A DNA stretch of 9,007 bases, from positions 1-9,007 of the forward strand of contig CAYLOP010000128.1 of the NCBI GenBank assembly GCA_964385305.1. The letters run 5' to 3'. The translations under genes and the position numbers were made by a program. Shown here one piece after another: positions 1-6,000 of the stretch (the stretch's first letter is position 1; each line of letters starts with the position of its first letter). Below the pieces are notes generated by a model. It saw only the letters and a program-made list of their open reading frames with translations, searched no databases and had not been told where the DNA came from. This stretch comes from CAYLOP01 sp964385305. Lineage in GTDB: Bacteria; Chloroflexota; Anaerolineae; Anaerolineales; E44-bin32.

Positions 1-37
1 TGTTGCCTTTCCGATGGTAGTTAATGACCAAAATGCG

Positions 38-43
38 AAAGGA
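38..43 (+). promoter_or_regulatory. Shine-Dalgarno AAAGGA favouring the ATG at 52
   Basis: AAAGGA ends 8 nt before the ATG at 52-54, which is normal spacing. It touches the ATG at 43, which would leave no spacer. The start at 52 (residue 4) is therefore better supported than 43. A third option, TTG at 100, has GGAG at 88-91, also 8 nt upstream. I see no convincing -35/-10 pair in the 42 bases available, so the promoter probably lies outside the window. Confidence 0.55.
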
Positions 44-3000
44 TGGGGGAAATGTACTACCTCAAAGATCTATCCAAGCGCACCGACGGAGAAATTAACT
101 TGACCCGCGACCAAGATCGATACGATACGTCGTCGCGGCTGATTGAACGATCCCACACACAGGACATACGCCATCGTTTCTTATGGGCTAGGTCATTAAA
201 AAGCCTAACCTTATTAGCGCTTGTATGCGTGACGGCCTCCAGCGCGGCTGCGGAACTGTCCTTAGAAGAGAGGGCAGTACCTCCCGCTTTACGATTCACA
301 GAGGTTGATCCTGATCAGCCCTCTATGAACGAAGCCAAAGGTGAAGGCGCGCAGGCCGTGATCAGCATCGGAAGCGGTTCTTCTTCGTTGGGTATCGGCG
401 AAATCCCCTTGCCTGCCGCTCAGATGTCATCACCGCCGCCCAATGATGATATCGCCGACGCGATTGTCATTTCATCGTTGCCATTTTCCGATTCACAGGA
501 CACGAGCGGCGCAACAATCGGGCCGGATGAAGAATGGGCAGAGTGTGATGGCGGCATGCAGGGAACCGTCTGGTATTCCTATACGCCACCCGCGGACGGC
601 GCTATAGCGATCGATACCTATGGCAGCGACTACGACACCGTGCTGTCCGTTTGGACCGGCGAGCCTGACTCGCTGATGGAGGGAATCTGCAATGACGACA
701 CCGACACCGATCAATCAGCAGTCACACTGCTAGTGCAGGCCGGGGTCACCTATTGGATCAGAGTCGCCGATAGAGGAGAAGGCGGGATGATGCAGCTGAA
801 TGCCGATGTCGGTGAGCCGCCACCCAACGACGACATTTATAACGCCACGGAGATCCCCGGGCTGCCCTTCGTCGAGTTCGTCGACACCACGCTGGCCACA
901 ACCTCCCCTGATGATCCACCAACGAGCTGCGGCAATCCGGATTTCCCCTCGCAATTCAACAGTGTGTGGTTCCGGTTCACACCGCTCGAAGATGATTTGA
1001 TTGCTGTCCAAACCACGATCGGGGAGGACTATGATATCGTACTGGCCCTCTGGACCGGATCACCTGGCAGCCTGGAGGAGGTGGCCTGCAGTACATTCTG
1101 GTCTGGCGCTTATCTTGATTCTGTATATCTTTCCTCGCAGGTTTCTGCTGGGACGACCTATTGGATCGAAGTAGCTCAGAACGGTAAATCAGGAGATGGC
1201 CAGCTCATGTTGCTCATCTCTCCAGTTGTTCCACCTCCGAATGATGATATCGAGAACGCCTCCCCGATTGATGGGGTTCCTTTTCACGATGAACTCGACA
1301 CCACATTGGCCACCAGCGACCCGAATGATCCGCCGGTCAGTTGCGGCGCCCCTTCACCCGCATCGCAATCCAACAGCGTATGGTACCGCTTTGATGCCAC
1401 CGAAGCCTTCCCGATGCGAATGTGGGGTTCCAGTACATTCGAGGCTGCACTTGTCGTGTGGGAGGGCGAGCCTGGCTCGCTGACAGAGATGGGCTGCATT
1501 GTTATACCCATAGGTGATTTAGAAATCATGAGCATGCATCTGGAGCCTGGAAAGACCTACTGGATTGAGGCTGTTCAATACGGTGACCCTGGCGGCGGCC
1601 GGTTTGGCTTTGATATCAGCAAAATCTACCCTTCCTTTTTCGATAGCTTCGATAGTCCATGGGTGATCGATACGATCCCCAGTAGTATGGGCACGAACAC
1701 GATGGGGGCGACGATTGCCCCCGACGATCCTCCCCTCAGTTGCGGCGCAGTGGAACCGGCGACCCAATCGAACACGGTCTGGTTCTCATACACGCCTGCC
1801 ATGAGTGGGGGCTTTAAGATCAGCACCAAGTATACGGACTACGAGACCGTGGTTGGTGTGTGGACAGGCGCCAAAGGCTCTCTGAACGAGGTCGCCTGCG
1901 CCAGGCATCCCGGCAAAATCGATCCCGATCTCGCGTTCACCGTCGAAGGCGGCACGACTTATTGGATCGAAGTAGCCCAATTCGGTGGACTGGGGGGCGG
2001 TAATCTGTCACTATTTGTTGACTACGCCGTGGTCCCCGGATGTCAGGATGACCACTGCGTCTTCACCATCTCCACCGGCAGCGATGACGCAGGTTGGGTG
2101 TCCCCTTATCCCCAGTCCGGCGCATGCACCTTCCAAACCGATGCTTCCCTCATCTACTTCGGGCAGTGCCCGAACGGCGACCCCATCACCAGCGGCTTCA
2201 GGTTTTCGGGCGCCACGCTTCCACAAGGGGCGACGATTACAGATGCCTACCTGGCGTTCAGGATTGACGCCGTCCATACGGATGAGCTCACGCTCGAGGT
2301 GTTCGGAGAAGCAGCGGACAATGCGGAGACCTTCAGCGAATCCAACCGTCCCGATCAACGACCGGAGACTACCGCATCCGTTGCGTGGGATATCCCTGCC
2401 AGCGATGCGTGGAATTACGGCGAGAATCGACAGACGCCCGACCTCTCCAACGTGATTCAAGAGATCGTAGACCGTCCTGGTTGGATGGATGGCAACGCAC
2501 TGGCGATCATCATCGAAAACGTCGCCCCCGCCAGCGGTTCTAAGCTGCACCGGCGCGCCTACAGCTTCGAGGCGGCCGGTGACGAATTCTCTAAGAATTT
2601 GCCACATCTGGTAGTAGCGTTTGGCCTAACCGATCCTGATCTATCGACCCTTGAAGCCTTTCCAGATACCGTTGTCCCGGATCGGACGACGTCCAGCAAC
2701 GTGACCGTGACCCTCGTCGGAACAGATGGTGAGCCGCTGCCAGACACCCCCGTCTATTTGCATGTCAGCGGCACGCAGAACATCATCAACGGCGAGGCGG
2801 TCCCGGATGGTAAGTGGGTACTCATCGGGCAGACCGCCGCGGACGGAACGATCACCGCCACACTGGCCTCCACGGCTGAAGAGGTAAAGACGATTCAGGC
2901 GCGGGGTGGGCCAGTGACTCTTTCAAATACCGCCAGCGTCACCTACTCCTCGACGTTCCTCGATCAATTGCTGATTCTCTTGGCAGGCGAGACAGCCACT

Positions 3001-6000
3001 CCCGGCGTGGCACCTGGAAAAAATGGCACTCCAGAGAAGTTCTTTGTAGGAGAGCCGGTCTCGTTCCAGATCCTGGCCGTCGACGAAAATTGGAATCTGG
3101 AAACTGGCTTCAGCGGTACGATCGAGATCGGCACCACAGATCCCCTGGCAGATATCCCAACCGCCATCGATCTTATAAGTGGAAAAGCGACGGTGGTGGC
3201 CACCTGGGGCGAATCGGGCGCTCATACTTTGACAGTGACCCAAACAGGCGATCCCAGTGTGACAGCGAGTGAGACGGTCGACGTGCTGGGCACTCTCGTG
3301 GTGTCAGACGGCGAGACCGTCACAATCGATGACATCCGCTACGCGATGACCGAAAACGTCGCCGCTGGCGTGAGTTTCATTCCACTTGCAGAGGTGGCCG
3401 GTCTGCTCCCAGGTCATGAGATCGTGATCATCACGATGGAGGGAGCTGAACTGGGGACGTTCGATACCGCCACGATCGAGAGTGTTGCCACCGATGGAAT
3501 CACGCTCTCGTCACCACTCAGCAACAGCTACGATGGGATGACACAGAAAGTCGTTGTCCAACGTGTTCCATCCTATCCAAACATACACGTGCAAAGCGGA
3601 GGCACGCTGACCGCCAGCCCTTGGGACGGAGAAACTGGCGGTTTGCTGTTTGTACAAGCGGGGAACATCACGGTCGATCCGAACGGACAGATCAAGGTTG
3701 ACGGTCTTGGCTACGGTTTAGGTGAGGGACCCGGGGCTGGGAGCCTTGATTGGTACCGTACCGGAGGCGGCGGCTATGGTGGCTATGGCGGCAATGGAGC
3801 GACTGTTGGCGCCACCGGTGGAAATGCGTACGGCTCAGTCTTCGAACCAACGACGCTAGGTAGCGGTGCCGGGAATATGGCCGGCAGCGGCAACGGGTCC
3901 GGCGCGGTCCACCTGGTGGTGAGTGAAACTTTTCAGTTGGACGGCACCCTGTCGGCAAACGGCGACTCGTCAACACATACCGAGCGCGGAGGTGGTGCAG
4001 GAGGCAGCCTCTGGATTGAAGCTGCATCTCTGACCGGAAATGGTGCCATCGAGGCTAATGGTGGGGACGGCGGAGGCGAAGGTGGTGGAGGAGGCGGTGG
4101 CCGGATCGCCATCGATATCTCCAGCAACGCATTCACCGGAGCCGTACACGCCTACGGAGGAGCCGGCCACAAGATCGGCGGCCCCGGAACCATCTACTAC
4201 GTCGCCGATAACAAGCTGGTTGTGAATAATAACGGCAACGACGGTCAGGCGGCTGCGCTGATGGAAGGGGAATACACTTTTACCACCCTCGAACTTTCAA
4301 GTTACGGGCACCTGTACGTGTTGGGGGAAGCTTCGATATTGACTCTGGATAACGATGTTGTTGTTGGAGATGGAACCGCTGTTTTGAAATCGGAGGGCAC
4401 GATCAATGCGCCATCGACGCTTACCATCGAGGGATATGCGCTCGATATTGCTGGGCAATTGGTAGGGCCGGATGATATCACACTTTCCACCGACGGGAGA
4501 CTAGTACTTCGCAGCGATACACCCTTCTACACGGGGCAGTATATCTTCAACTCAATCACGGTGGCTGACAGCGGCACCATCCAGTTTGTACCCTACATCG
4601 AAGGCGGAGGGATCTATACCAACGACCAGGGTGTGACCCTGCAGGTGAACAACCTGACAGTGGATTCCGGCGGCCTCCTTACCGCGAGCGGCCTGGGCTA
4701 CGGTCGAGGCGAAGGACCTGGAGCCGGGAGCGTAGACAACTACCGCACCGGAGGCGGCGGTCACGGCGGGCAAGGTGGTGATGGGGCACGGCCCGGCGCC
4801 ATCGGCGGAATCGCTTACGGCTCAGTCTTTGAACCAACGACGTTAGGGAGTGGTGCCGGGGATTTGTCAGACAGCGGCGCAGGGGCCGGTGCTATTCACC
4901 TGGTGGTGAGCGACATCTTCCTGTTGGACGGGACCCTTGCGGCGAATGGTGATCCGTCCACGCATACCGAGCGCGGGGGTGGTGCCGGAGGCAGCTTGTG
5001 GATCCAAGCCAACACTTTGACCGGAGGGGGCGTTATTAAGGCCAATGGTGGGGACGGCGGAGGCGAAGGTGGCGGAGGGGGCGGTGGCCGGATCGCAGTC
5101 TATGTGACCTCCGGCGAATTCGCGGGCATGGTTCAAGCGCTGGGCGGCGTGGGCTACCAGCCCGGCGGCGAGGGCGGTATCTACCTGGGAGATATTGACC
5201 CCAACCTCTCCACCCTGGCCGTAGATCCAGCCGTGGTTCCAACGGATGGGATCAGCGTCGCCACGATCACCATAGCCTTGAAGAACTCCGACGGAGAACC
5301 TGTTCCCAACACACCCGTGAGCATTGCACTCGCCTCAGGCTGGGACGCCTTCATCAACGAGCAGTTGGTAACGGTCAACGAGTATGTGGCACTCGGCACG
5401 ACGGATTCGGGCGGCATCGCCACGGCCACGCTGCGTGCCGAGACGGCAGGCGTGCGTACATTCAAAGCTCGCGCCGGGCTGGTGCCGATCACACAGCAGG
5501 GTACGGTTGAATTTGTGCCCGGCCCCATGGATGTCACCCAATCCTTCGTGGACGCCAGCCCTGGGGTGAGACCCGCGGATGGCGCCACGCCGGCGACGAT
5601 CATCGTGACCGCGCGCGACGGCTTCGGCAACCCGATCCAGGGTCTGCCTGTCGAGATCTTCGCCACAGGCGATGCCGTCGCTACGCAGCCGACGGAATTT
5701 ACGAACAGCTTGGGTCACACGACCGGGTCGGTCACGGACACCACTGCCGAGACGGTGACGGTAACTGCAGCGATCGACGGCGTGCTGATTGAAGATGACG
5801 CCACGATTACCTTCATTGGCGCTGATCTGAAGACGATAAAATCAGCCCTTGCGCCCAGCAACTACGAGGGTCTGTCCAGCACGCACGCCCTGTCAGGCGG
5901 GACGATTACCTACACGCTTCAGGTGATCAATGAGGGCTTGTTGGATGCGCAGGATGGTGAAATCACCGATACCCTTCCCGCCGGGCTGGTCTTTTCGTCC

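Noticed and set aside
1..42. Promoter or upstream gene end
   Set aside because: TTGCCT at 3-8 has no -10 box at proper spacing. The TAA at 22-24 and TGA at 25-27 could end an upstream gene, but too little sequence is present to tell.
181..252. Possible lipoprotein signal (C62)
   Set aside because: The residues before C62 (A-L-V) do not fit the lipobox, and a normal A-x-A type cleavage site follows at residue 70.
2011..2607. A 198-codon minus-strand open frame
   Set aside because: It lies opposite the recognisable DNRLRE-like domain and shows no family motif or plausible ribosome binding context.
3692..4170. Arg/Pro-rich minus-strand frames opposite the glycine-rich modules
   Set aside because: Complement of GGN codons gives runs of Pro/Ala/Arg by necessity. 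They are composition artefacts.
3703..5187. RTX calcium-binding nonapeptides in the glycine-rich modules
   Set aside because: The GGxGxDxxx nonapeptide spacing is absent. Glycines occur as 'ANGG' turns and a poly-Gly run instead.
3703..5187. CRISPR or mobile-element repeats to explain the 987-nt direct repeat
   Set aside because: The repeat is in frame, protein-conserved with mostly silent DNA differences, and has no terminal inverted repeats or transposase.
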